From: Ovis canadensis
Lineage: Eukaryota > Chordata > Mammalia > Artiodactyla > Bovidae
DNA length: 64,000 nucleotides
Reading direction: 5' to 3'
Assembly (NCBI RefSeq): GCF_042477335.2
Contig: NC_091257.1
Coordinates: 49,632,501-49,696,500, forward strand
The number at the start of each line of letters is the position of its first letter. Positions within the stretch are counted from its first letter, which is position 1. Under the pieces are notes generated by a model that did no database searches, was not told where the DNA came from, and saw only the letters and a list, made by a program, of their open reading frames with translations. Below are positions 11,463-22,037 of this stretch, in pieces. The position numbers and the translations under genes are program-made.

Positions 11463-13862
11463 TTGCTGGTTTTTAAATCTCTTGGTTTAATGTTCTCTAC
11501 CTCTTTGGTACTTAATTATAAGACTTCAGAGGTTTTGCTGGAGCACAGACTAGAAGAGGTAGCTCTGCGTAAGTACAAACTTTTGCCAGCAAGGGGAGAG
11601 TTTGCAGAGCAACTTTTTTAAAATCAAGGATAAAATATCTGTGTTCCCATGATGTGGCTGCTCCTCTATTTCCGCTTTAGCTGTGCTGGTTCCAGCCCCC
11701 GCCCCTCCTCCTGGGATGGTCAGGATTACAGCAAGAAGGCCTCCTCTTGGGGTGAGTGAAGCGAGCTGGCTGTTTACCCTCCGCAGCCTGCACCTGAAGC
11801 CAAGCTGGTGGTCTTACGAAGCTGCCCGGCGGTGGCGTGTTTTCCATCTGGGAAGCAGTTCAGAGCCCAGCTCAGCTGCCAGCAACAAGGACGGCTGCAG
11901 CTCTTGCCCTGCTTTCTGCTGGCCCACGCTCTCAGAGCCCCATGAAATCGGCCTCCGCCAGCCAGCTCTTCACAGACAGGCGGGGCGGACTCTGCAGGGG
12001 TGTCCAGGATTATGATGGAGGGGCCCTGGCAGGGAGGAGTGGAAAACAAGTCCCAATTCCAAGCCTGAGTCCGGGTTGTGAGCCCCTTGCTGCTTTCCAG
12101 AAGAGTGCTGATGCAGGCTGCCCTTGGCCAGAGCCAGTCCAGCTTCCGGAGCAAGGTCCAGCTGCTGTCCGCTGTGGGGGCACATGGCGGGGAGCGATTC
12201 CCACTCTCCACAGGGAGGAAAGGGCTTCTGGGTCCATCAGTTGAAGAGCTAGGAAGCAGCTGGGTTCTCCCCCTCCCCTTCTTCCTCCTCCTCCCCCTCT
12301 TCCTCCTCCTCCCTCCCCTGTTCCATCCCTCCATCACCACCCCAGCCCTACCTCCTGTCTTTCTCACTCTCTTTATTGGGAGCAGGCAGGAGTGAGCTGA
12401 GCTGGCCTCTGATGATACTGTCTTCCGCTACAGAAATTTGACTTCGGGTCAGGATGAAGATTCCAAAAAGACGGCCTCTCTGCCATCTTGATTTTATTGA
12501 AGGGACTCCTGCCAGTCCGTCTGAAATAGCAGAGATAAGCATAATCCCATTTTCACCATGGCCAAGGCCATCGGATAAAGCTGGAATTTAGTAAAGAACT
12601 AAAATACTATCGAAGCACGGGAAACGCTCCTGAAGCAAGTTCTTCTAGCTACTTCCTCACAGAATTAGTCCATGGCTCCAGGTCCAGCCAACATAGACTC
12701 ATGGGCCGGGCAGCTATCAACTTCAGCTGCTAAAAACATAGCTTGTTACTCTTCTCTCCCTCACTCATCTGCTGGGAGCATCTTGATAACTGATAAAAAC
12801 TGAATTTAAGAGTTCTCTGGAGAGCAAAGCAGATGCTATTGCCCCCTGGCAATGCCTCAGCTGCTGAGAATGTGATTCCCATCAGAAGCAAGAGGCAGTC
12901 TCTCAGTCTGCATTTGCAAGGTGTGTTCCATGTGGCCTCTGGACGGGAGGGGCTGCAGGTGAGGAGGCAGGTGTTTTGGGAAGATGGGGCAGGTACCGCC
13001 CCTTGCTGACAACTGGTGAGACTGGGCAACTGAGTTGTCCTTTTTAAGTCTCAACTTCTTCAGTAGTAATATGGAAAAAGTGATGCCTGCTACAAAATTT
13101 TGTTGGTTCAATGAGGAAAGATCCACAGAGCACCTACTTCTGTGCCTTGCCCCATTGCTGGTGCTAGTAAATATTTGTTCTCTTTATTGGCACCAGAATT
13201 CTTGGTGGAGGTGTGGGAGAGGACTGGGGGTATCGTGACGACTTTTTTTTAACCTAAATACCTCTATCTCCCTAACTCCCTAACTCCCAGGTATTCAGAG
13301 GTTCTCCCCTCCTGCCTTCACAATCAGGTCCTTGAAAATCACGGCCATGTGCACGAAGTTCCCAGCAGTAGTTCTTTGTCAAAGCGCAAGAGTTCCTTGG
13401 ATGAGAAGCAGGCTGAGTCCCCCCGAACTGGGGCATGAATGCGCATCTTGGGTGTGCGCTGCCCCCAGAAGAACTTGGCTTCAGAGGAGGACTAAGTGGG
13501 GGAGGGGAGGGAATGGTGATGGGGGAGGGGTGAGAAGAGGGACAAGCAGAAATGGGAGAAACACTTAGGTAACAAAACAGTAATGTGGGTTCTCTCTCTA
13601 ATGCCAGATCATTTATTTTGTGGAAGACAAACCTTCTGCTTTTTTTATGGGGGACTCTTCCGACACTGGCCATTAGAGTTTATACAGATTTTCTAAGAAA
13701 TCCTGATTTTACAATGAGCCAAATTTTCCCCACATGATGCCATCTTGAAAAAAAAAGTTTGTCCCCAGATATTCCTGAACATTAACTTTCAAAGCTGACA
13801 TTTCTCTTTCACGGATCACAGACACATTTTAAAAAGCGATTTAAAAAGAATCTGCAAATTTT
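11463..13862. other. 2.4 kb single-copy DNA, GC-rich middle, no gene seen
   Basis: A GC-rich stretch at 11680-12360 contains long frames on both strands (for example 11774-12367 minus) but no domain, and the arginine/lysine-rich start of that frame is just the complement of the CTT/CCT tract at about 12276-12325. A weak MIR-like block may lie at 13120-13170. Confidence 0.5.
12276..12325. repeat. polypyrimidine CTC/CTT tract
   Basis: Imperfect (CTTCCTCCTCC)-type low-complexity sequence, all C and T on the plus strand. Confidence 0.85.
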
Positions 13863-13872
13863 GTTTTCCATC

Positions 13873-13873
<1 letters not shown>

Positions 13874-13919
<46 letters not shown>
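13874..13919. repeat. CTG/CAG trinucleotide microsatellite, about 15 units
   Basis: An uninterrupted TGC/CTG run, the longest of the Bov-A-linked tracts in this window. It is the 3' AGC tail of the adjoining minus-strand Bov-A2. Confidence 0.95.
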
Positions 13920-14166
13920 AAGTCGCTTCAGTGGTGTCTGACTCTGTGCGACTCCATAGACAGCAGCCCATTAGGCTCCTCTGTCCCTGGGATTCTCCAG
14001 GCAAAATACTGGAGTGGGTTGCCATTTCCTTCTCCAATGCATGAAAGTGAAGTCGCTCAGTCGTGCCCGACTCTTAGCGACCCCATGGACTGCAGCCTAC
14101 CAGGCTCCTCTGTCCATGGGATTTTCCAGGCAAGAGTGCTGGAGTGAGGTGCCATTGCCTTCTCCG
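13875..14166 (-). mobile_element. Bov-A2 SINE with long CTG tail
   Basis: Two Bov-A units. The linker is shortened to 'gcatgaaagtgaagtcgc'. A perfect 12-bp duplication 'gttttccatctt' at 13863-13874 and 14167-14178 bounds it. Confidence 0.95.
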
Positions 14167-14178
14167 GTTTTCCATCTT

Positions 14179-14529
14179 AAGATGTATCAAATATGGAAGA
14201 CATTCAAAAAGGAATAAAGAATACTATAATGAATGTTGCCCTAGCTCCCAACCAGTTTAATTGTATAGAGTTAAAAACAATAAATAGAGCATGTTTTCCT
14301 AGAATATGTATCAATGAGACAACAGTGTGTAAACAGGGAAAACAACGGCCTCATGAACAGACTTGGGGAGGGTGGCTACCTTGCATGGGGACATCGAGGA
14401 AGAGGGTGAGGAGGACCCACCGCTGGAGGGGACTGTGGAGGTCTTAGCCTGCTTAGACAGGGGCATGAAGCAAAGTCTGTTAGATTCTGCCTTCAAAATT
14501 TAAAAGAGGAAGAGCCCAAGATGTGCAGT
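14179..14529. other. single-copy DNA, no gene seen
   Basis: The first ~100 bp ('cattcaaaaaggaataaaga...') faintly resembles an old L1 3' region. The remainder is unassigned. Confidence 0.4.
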
Positions 14530-15032
14530 TGTTAGGGGAGCACACTGACTGAAGCCGCCCACCCTGGCCGAAGCCGCCCACCCTGGCCTTTAGTAACCAT
14601 TAGTAACCGTCTGCATAAGTTCTTTTATGACAGGAGATCCTGGTAAGGAATACGGAACTCATAAGCCACCACCAACAGGAAGAGTTCAGGAAAGGTCAAA
14701 AGGAGACACCGAGTGTCCGTCCACTTCCCACAATCCCTCTCACTAGCATCCATCTTGGCTGGGCGATGCATGCACCACCAGGAAAGACTCTGAATTAGAA
14801 TGATTGGCTAAAGACCACTTGGAAACTAATCCCATCACCATAAAACCCGAGACTGCGAGCCACGAAGCAGAGCAGCTCTCCTGGGTTCCCTTACCCTATG
14901 CTCTCCACCTAGATGCCCTTTCCCAATAAAATCTCTTGCTTTGTCAGCACGTGTCTCCTTGGACAATTCATTTCCGAGTGTTAGGCAAGAGCCCAGTTTT
15001 GGGCCCTGGAAGGGGTCCCTCTTCCTGCAACA
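14530..15032 (+). mobile_element. endogenous retrovirus solo LTR, bovid type (BTLTR1-like)
   Basis: A 503-bp element beginning TGTTAG and ending GCAACA, flanked by 'cagt' at 14526-14529 and 15033-15036, a 4-bp duplication that suits a class I (gamma-type) provirus. It contains a TATA-like 'cataaaacc' at 14839, an AATAAA signal at 14935-14940 followed by 'atctcttgctttgtcagcac', and a 19-bp direct duplication at 14551-14569/14570-14588. No primer-binding site or internal viral sequence follows, so it is a solo LTR left by recombination. The name BTLTR1 is from recall of that family's R/U5 sequence. Confidence 0.85.
14835..14940 (+). promoter_or_regulatory. LTR core promoter and polyadenylation signal
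   Basis: A TATA-like box near 14839 is followed about 95 bp later by AATAAA at 14935, the U3-R spacing expected for a retroviral LTR. Activity is inferred only. Confidence 0.5.
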
Positions 15033-15036
15033 CAGT

Positions 15037-16028
15037 GACAGAAAATTCTAGCTCTCTTCAACATCACAGGTCTAAGAAAGGAAACTGGATTTTGGAGGTG
15101 ACAGACTTCATTCAGAGACTGGGCAACTCAGACTCAGTTCAGATTTGGGCATCCAGCCCACGTTTTCACTAACACAAAACCAGGGAGTGCCTAGCAAGGC
15201 CTGTTCTATTTAGGTGACTGAAGAATCATTAAACAAATCACACAGAAAGCACAAAATAAAGCCCATGTGAGCAGCACAGCACACAAGGACCTTTATATAT
15301 TACTGACCATTTTCCCTTCTTTTCAAAGGGAAGGTATTTCCATAAAGTGAGTGTTATTTACTGTGCATCTGGTATCAGACCTATTCAAGATCGCCATAAA
15401 AAGATTATTTATGACTCAATAGCTATTCTTGTTTACCACAGATGACATCATCATCCCAACATTGTTACATTACATCAGCATTTGCCCCACTTTTATTGCC
15501 TTTGCTATGAAGTCCGTGGCTCAGGCAAAAATGCCTGATGAAGACGAGCCCAGAAAATAATAAATAGCATGCAATTCCAGCCTTCCCTGTGCTTGAAGTT
15601 TTCTTCCAGCTGGACCACCCGCGGCCCAACGAGAAGCCCCCCGTCTGTTCTCCTGGACATCTGTCCCCCTTAGTGGGAGCATTTCTTGAGGAGGTCAGGG
15701 TAGCATCTTCCAGGGGTATAGAGCCTTGCAGGAGCAGGAAAGCCAGGCCCATTCATCTTCTACAGTAACACCATCCCAATTTTGTGGAGGGAGGATGGAA
15801 TTACTCCTCTCCTGCGAGGTGGATCTGGGGAAATTGTTATTCGTGGCACTATGCCCTCCTCCAGTTAAGAGACAGTCATTTGACATAAACTAGACCAAAC
15901 AAACGCCTCAGAACCCAGGAGCACCTCTGGAATTTGAATCACAATCTTCCCTTGTGCAGAGGAGGGAGAAGTAAGGGGCAGAGGTGAAAGGCAGAAGTCA
16001 CTGGAGCTCACTTCTTTGCGTGGCACTG
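15037..16028. other. 1 kb single-copy DNA, no gene seen
   Basis: No repeat or gene recognised. Moderate GC, no splice-bounded coding stretch. Confidence 0.5.
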
Positions 16029-16346
16029 CAGTCAGCCCTTGGAATCCCCCAGGCACTGGTTCTAGGACCCCGGTGGATACCAAACTCTGAGGATGCTCAA
16101 GTCCCTTACATAAAATGGTGCAGAATTTACACATAACCTATGCACAGCTTCCCGTTAACTTTAAATCTTCTCTAGATGACTTACAAAACCTAATACAATG
16201 TCAGTGCTATGTAAACAGTTGCCTGAGTGCAGCAAATTCAAGTTTTGCTGTCTGCAACTTTCTGGAATACCCCCCCCCCCAATATTTTCAATCCACAGTT
16301 GATTGAATTTGCAAATACAGAACTGGCAGAGACTGAGAGCCAACTG
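16029..16346 (+). mobile_element. MER2 DNA transposon (TcMar-Tigger group)
   Basis: Terminal inverted repeats: the left end starts 'cagtcagcccttgg' and the right end is 'gagagccaactg'. Interior blocks 'gatgctcaagtcccttacat' and 'cctaatacaatgtcagtgct' are typical. The right TA target duplication (16347-16348) is kept and the left one has decayed to TG. A C-run lies at 16270-16280. Confidence 0.88.
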
Positions 16347-16348
16347 TA

Positions 16349-16635
16349 CTTCAGTTGATTGAAATACATTTCTAGTCCCAAGATGGAGTCACTCCTGCCC
16401 TGGGTGCCATGCCAGCCAATGGAAACTAATCCTTATCCTATAAAAAGGGTCCAGACTTCTGCCCATTTTGCAGGTCCCTGGATCCTTCCTTGGGAACAGG
16501 GACTACTTGTATTATGAGGTGTTGAGCAGAGTTTGCATGGTAGCTACGTTGTCATTTTTAATTATCTTTAACAGGTTAGACTGGCCCCAAGTTCTAGGTT
16601 CCATTCCTCCCTGTGAATTCCCTTTATTGTTAACT
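16349..16635. other. unassigned, possibly an old LTR
   Basis: 'ccaagatggagtcactcctg' followed by 'tcctataaaaagggtccaga' looks like U3 plus a TATA box of a decayed retroviral LTR, but I cannot find both ends. Confidence 0.25.
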
Positions 16636-16647
16636 AAGCTGGAGTCT

Positions 16648-16787
16648 TTCCATCCCTGGGTGGGGAAGATCCCCTGGAGGAAAAAATGGCAACCCAGTAT
16701 TCTTCCTGGAGAATCCCATGGACAGAGGAGCCTAGTGGGCAACACAGGGTAGTAGAGAGTCAGACAAGACTGAGTGACTTAGCATGC
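16648..16787 (+). mobile_element. 5'-truncated Bov-tA SINE
   Basis: Only the BovB-derived body remains; the tRNA-like head with its pol III boxes is missing. 'aagctggagtct' at 16636-16647 and 16788-16799 is a perfect 12-bp duplication, so the truncation happened during insertion. Confidence 0.93.
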
Positions 16788-16799
16788 AAGCTGGAGTCT

Positions 16800-17344
16800 C
16801 TATTGCTTGTAATCAAAGACTCAAAGCCCAACCCCAGGGCTGCTCTCTAACTGTGTGGACAGCCCAACTCAAGAGGCAAATACACCACAGTCTGTCCTGA
16901 GGAGTCAGTCACACAGCTGGCAAATGGGGTGTCCCTGACAGGAAGAGCCCAGTGGAAGGAGTTCAGGCTCCTTCACGCACACTCTGAGGTGTGCTCAAGG
17001 TTGTGTGTCGTACAGATAATCAATTCAAGCTGCAAACCGAATGCCTACAGGCACCATCACTCCTGAGGTTGGCTGTATCCCCTCTCCAATAGGAAAGAAC
17101 AACCAGCAGTAACATTGTTCTTGGTTCCCACAAAGGACTTGAATTTCGAGGTGAATCTAGGAGTTGTCCTGTAAATCACCCTGTGGTTGCCGTTTTCCAT
17201 CCCCCTCTCCCCACACCTTTAACAACTGACGTCGGCAGCAATTCATTTCCCAATGGCAGGAAGCGCTGTCTGTCCCCTCATCTCCTGACAGCTCAAGGGA
17301 GTGACAGTGACAAAGAGGAACTGGCCTCCACTCCCCACCCCCAA
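16800..17344. other. single-copy DNA, no gene seen
   Basis: Nothing recognisable as gene or repeat. Confidence 0.5.
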
Positions 17345-17554
17345 GGGCTTCCCTGGTGGCTCTAAAAGCAAAGAATCTGCCTGCAATGTAGGAGACATGG
17401 GTTCGATCCCTGGGTTGGGAAGATCCCCTAGAGGAGGAAATGACAATCCATTCCAGTATTCTTGCCTGGAGAATCCCCATGGACAGAGGAGCCTGGTGGG
17501 CTACAGTCCATGGGGTCACGAAGAGTTGGACACAACTGAGCGACTAAGCACAGC
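17345..17554 (+). mobile_element. Bov-tA SINE, near full length
   Basis: Head 'gggcttccctggtggctct', intact B-box-like 'gggttcgatccc' at about 17399-17410, body, and tail 'gagcgactaagcacagc'. A conserved copy. Confidence 0.94.
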
Positions 17555-20403
17555 ACCCCCCTCCAAATCTGGCTGGTTAATGTTCCAGGGCTGGCTGCCT
17601 TCACAGAAGCCTGGAAAGACCCAAGAAATGAATACTCTTGTGAAAGGAAAACCCAGAACAAACAAGCAAAGCTGGCTGGGAACTGGGCTTGGCCCACCTG
17701 GGAGTCGTGTCCTGCCAAGGGCCTGAGCAGGACACTTGCAGCTGGCTAGTCACGAAGCAGTCCTGTTCTTGTCGCTGAACACTCACTCAATCAGCAAAGC
17801 TCTTTGTGTTAATCTGCAGACCCTGAGACGGTGTTTTGGTTACTGAAGCTGTGAGACAGACAGGAGGACCCAGGCAGGCCCAGCAGGGCTGGTGGGTCCC
17901 TGCTCCACAGGGCCTGGGGCCTCAGCAGGGGCTGATTTGACAGGCTGGGGACTGGACAGTGGGGGCAGGGGGATGTCTTCTGAGATGGCTTGGTCACGGT
18001 CACTCATGTCTGGCACGGGGTAGGGATGGCTGGAGGGCTGAGTTTAGTGGGATTGCAGCCCAGTGGAGGAGCCCTGGGAGATGGATGGCACTGCCTGCCT
18101 ATGTCCTCAGGCAGCTTCCTGGCCTCACTCCCGCTGGACACTGTGGGTAGAGGCAGCACCAGTGGCCCAGGTTCAATGGGAGGGCATCAATCAATCAGAA
18201 GCCATGTTTAAAGTCACCATGGGCTGGAGCGAGGCTGTCGGGAAAGGGTGACAGTGAGGGTCGGTGCTCCGGAGAAGTTAGCATCGCACCCTGCTCCCTC
18301 CTCTGGGCTCCAGATACAGCTCTCAGACGCTCTCTGCTGCCTGCCAGCCTCCAGGGTAAAGCGTCTGGTCTGAGGACTGGAGTTCTAGGGCAGCACAGCA
18401 CTCAAGAAGGGGCCTTCCACATCCCCAGGGTTGGGAGGCATGTAGGGAGCAATGCGGTGACTGGGCCTGGGCGAGGGTGGTCCTTTCTCTCCTTAGTCCC
18501 CCTCCCTCACAAAGAGGGTCTGACTTGACTTCAAGACACGCATCTCTAAACTTGGGACTCCATGGTCTCCATCCACCTGCTGAGTCTCCAGCCCCCAGAA
18601 CCTGCAGGCCCTGGAGCCAACTCTGCAGAGCCTGAGTTTCTTCCCTCCTTTCAGCCCTGGGATCCGAGAGCTCACATGCTGATGGGCTGGGGATACAAGG
18701 GTCTGGAAGGGCCTGCATCCAGAAGACCTGGGTGGCCAGTCCTGTCTGTGTGGGACCTCCCAGCCCAGCACCTCACATGCAGGATGGTGCTTCCACCCAC
18801 CTGCCACCTGATGGGCTCAGCAAATTCACCTAGCACTGGAAAAGGAAGGAAGGAAGGGGTAGCTGGGAACGGAAGGGGTAGAATGCTGTTGCAATCGGAG
18901 CTTAAAAACAAAAACAATAAACATCTCTGCATCAAGGAGTGAGATTCCAGCAGGCTGGTGGGGCTACAAGGGAGGGGGTGTCAGTATCATGTAAGAACCC
19001 GGCACAGAACATGGAGGCACACAGGTCAGTGCCCACTCGATCCAGACGGACCCAGGGCCCTGGCCTTTTCCCTCTCAGGCTTCTCTCCCTTCCAGGAGGC
19101 ACAATGTGCAGTCACTCCCGTGGGCCATGGGCGTGAGTGTCCCCTTGGCTCTTCGCAACTCCCCTCGTAACTTGAGTTGGACCCATGGGCCCCAGTGTGC
19201 ACCAAGAAATGAAAGCACAGCATAGAGCTGAGGCCCAATGGGAACTTTATGTTGTACAAATAAGGCTTTGTGGGCTGGGCCTAGCTCCCCAGTGCCCAGC
19301 CTCATAACCTCCAAGGTCAAGCACAAGCTCTGGGCTCCTCTGATCCGTGGGTAGCTCTCCACATAGGCTGCTGAGACCCCATCTCACATCATGCAGGCTG
19401 CACACCTGTTTCCTACTTTGCTAGTAATATACAAGGTACATTGTCTGAGTCTTCATTCTCAGCAACCCTTGGACCCTGCTTAGCTCTGTGGCTGGTGCAG
19501 CTCATCTCTGGATCCTAGCATGGTCCACTCAAGCTGTGAAACCCTCTTAGCCCTTCCCACCACGAGCTCATGCTCTCACGTCTTTAACTGGCTTAGCCTG
19601 AAAGGTCATGTCGTTAGGTCTTGTCTGTCTTGCGGTTTGTGCCCTGTGGTTGCTTGGATGGTCCTGCATCTTCACTGTCTCTGTCTCACTTAACCACAGC
19701 TCCATTCTCTCACCACATGCATTTACAGTATGTTCATGAAGTCGGCATAGCAGACATCCCCATCCCATTATACTGGGTTTGAGCATCTGACTTGTTAGGC
19801 TGGTAGGATGTGAGGGGTGGGGGGTGGGGTAGGGGAATGTGATGTGAGTGTCTGGGGCTTGGCTTGCTCTCTTGTACTCTGGCTCCAGAATGAAATACAC
19901 AAGAAATTGACCTAAATCCAGCCAAAGTGCAGTCCCAGAAACAGGAAAAGTAAATGCTTCTAAGCACAGAATTTGGGGACTGTTCGTTATACAGCATGTT
20001 CTGTGCAAAAGCTGACCGATACAGAACCCCCTTGGGGGCAGACCTGCCTCGTAGCTGGTTTTGTTCTTTCTGATTCTGTGACTTCAGTTGATGACCTCTT
20101 CTTCCATGACCAGGCCCTTACATCAGCTGAGTCAGCACCTTCCTCAGTCTCCCTGCCTCACCTCCCTCCCACTCAGTGACCTCAGTCTCCCCTCCTCAGC
20201 TCCTCCCACTCAGTGAGCTGATGGAGGACCTCAGCCCCCTTGACACCAGGCTATGTAGCTCATGATAAACGAGGCCAATGGTTCTACAACACAGATCACA
20301 AAACTGATTCAGAACTGTTTAGCATCCTTCTCCAGTGATTAGAAACGTCCTCGTGATGGGCAGAGAGTACAGATATCTGTCCCAGCAAGTGCCAGTGCTG
20401 CTT
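17555..20403. other. 2.8 kb GC-rich single-copy DNA, no gene seen
   Basis: Open frames at 18323-18942 overlap on both strands without domain support. A short tandem duplication is listed separately. I cannot exclude a noncoding transcript. Confidence 0.5.
20142..20216. repeat. 37/38-bp tandem duplication
   Basis: Two adjacent copies (20142-20179 and 20180-20216) each run from 'cctcagtctccc' to 'cccactcagtga' with a few differences and one 1-bp length change. Confidence 0.85.
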
Positions 20404-20895
20404 CTTTAAATTGCGATAAAATATATAACCATAACATTTACCATTTTAGCCATCTCTAAGTGTATAGTTCTATGGCACGAAGTATATTCACACTCACCAT
20501 CACCACACCACCATCCATCTCCAAGACTTTTCATCTTCCCCAACTGAAAGCCTGTTTCCACTAAACATTAACTCTCCATCACCCTCCTCTCCTCATCACC
20601 TCAGCCCTTGGAAATCACCATTCTTTGTCTGTTTCTGGGAATTTGACGATTGTGGGTACCTCATTATCAGTGGAATCATCATACATGTGTCCTTTCATTT
20701 CTGCCTTATTTCACTAGGCCTAATGTCTTATGGGTTTATCCATGCTGCAGCATGTGTCAGAATTTATTTCCTTTTTAGGGCTGAATAGTACTCCACTGTG
20801 TGTATATTTCACATTTTGTTTATCCATTGTCCATCAGTGGATATTTGGGTTGTTTCTAATTTGGCTGTTGTGAATATTGCTGTGAACTATATGGT
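20404..20895 (-). mobile_element. L1 3' end and end of ORF2, antisense
   Basis: From the left: reversed 3' terminus ('gataaaatatataaccataa', 'catttaccattttagcc'), then 'caccatccatctccaagac', and finally 'gctgaatagtactccactgt', the complement of the L1 ORF2 C-terminal coding block. Old mammalian L1. Confidence 0.85.
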
Positions 20896-21893
20896 ATACC
20901 AAAGGCTGGTGCTTCTTAACTAAGGTGTCTGCAGCTAGGGGGTAAACACCAGGACTTGTACTTTAGGGGAGCGCTGAAAGCAGTGCTGGGAAAATAAATC
21001 AGACCAGAATGTTTCCCTGAAGACTTTCTCACTAGTCTCAAGGTGAAGGAGAGAGGGTAAGCAAAGTGCCTCGGCCATCCAACAATTCTCTCCAAAGACA
21101 CTCTCTAATATCTAACCTCAAACGCTGTAAATCCTTGGCTGAGTACAGAGCTCAGGCCTGCAAAATGTCTTCAGACCCCTTCTTTGCAAGTCCTGCACCT
21201 GTAGATGTCGCAAATCATCACCATCACTTCATTTGCTCCCGGTACATGCATCCTGCTCAAACTCATCAGGAAAGTGGAATCTCTTCCTGCCCTGCCCCCT
21301 CCAGCCCGCCTTGTCCTGCGACGCACCTTGGCCCACTGAACTGGCAGAAGGGACGCTGTCCCAGTGCTGAGCCTTGCCTTTAGGAGGCCTGGCATCTTGG
21401 GGTGGGGCGGGAGTTCAGCAGACTGGTGAGAAGGCCAACTATCTGCCTACCATGCTATGAGGGAACCCAAGCTAGCTGTGGGAGAGGCCACGCAGCAGAG
21501 CTGAGGAGCCAAACCTCTGGGAAAACCCAGGCCCCCGTCACACGGGGACTGTCAAGCCATCTCGGCCCCTCCCCACCCCTTGCCCTGACAATCTGGGGAT
21601 CCCAGCTGGGGCCCTGACCGAAAACTGGGAGGGGGGGGAGAAGATAAAACAGTCATTTTATTCCTCTGGGTGTTTTTTGGTCCAGGTTAGGCCACGGTGG
21701 GCACCTATCGGAGGCTCACCCCTCACTCTGCCATGCTGGGATGCTCTGTAATCATGGTTTCATCCTCAGCCTTTGGGCGCCTCCGCAGAAATGAGACGAA
21801 TTGCATTTTAACGTCCTGCTACATACATTTCAAGACATTCAGAGAGAATGTAGACGTGATGGTCTGTTTTTTTTTTTATTCTGTTTATTTCAC
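20896..21893. other. 1 kb single-copy DNA, no gene seen
   Basis: No recognised repeat or gene. A G-run lies at 21630-21638 and a T-run at 21866-21877. Confidence 0.5.
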
Positions 21894-21899
21894 CATATT

Positions 21900-22031
21900 C
21901 AGTTCACTTCAGTTCAGTCACTCAGTCCTGTCCGACTCTTTGCAACCCCATGGACTGCAGCACCCCAGGCCTCCCTGTCCATCACCAACTCCCGGAGTTT
22001 ACTGAAACTCATGTCCATTGAGTCGGTGATG
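21900..22031 (-). mobile_element. BovB LINE, very short 3' fragment
   Basis: 132 bp of reversed BovB 3' end ('gttcagtcactcagtcctgt' to 'tgagtcggtgatg'). 'catatt' at 21894-21899 and 22032-22037 is a plausible short duplication. Confidence 0.88.
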
Positions 22032-22037
22032 CATATT

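Noticed and set aside
11774..12367. 197-codon minus-strand open frame
   Set aside because: Arg/Lys-rich start is the complement of a CTC/CTT tract; overlapping plus-strand frames of similar length; no domain or splice pattern.
17345..17420. tRNA-like sequence with a B box (also at other Bov-tA and CHR heads)
   Set aside because: It is the tRNA-Glu-derived head of a SINE, not a tRNA gene: no cloverleaf closure and it is continuous with the SINE body.
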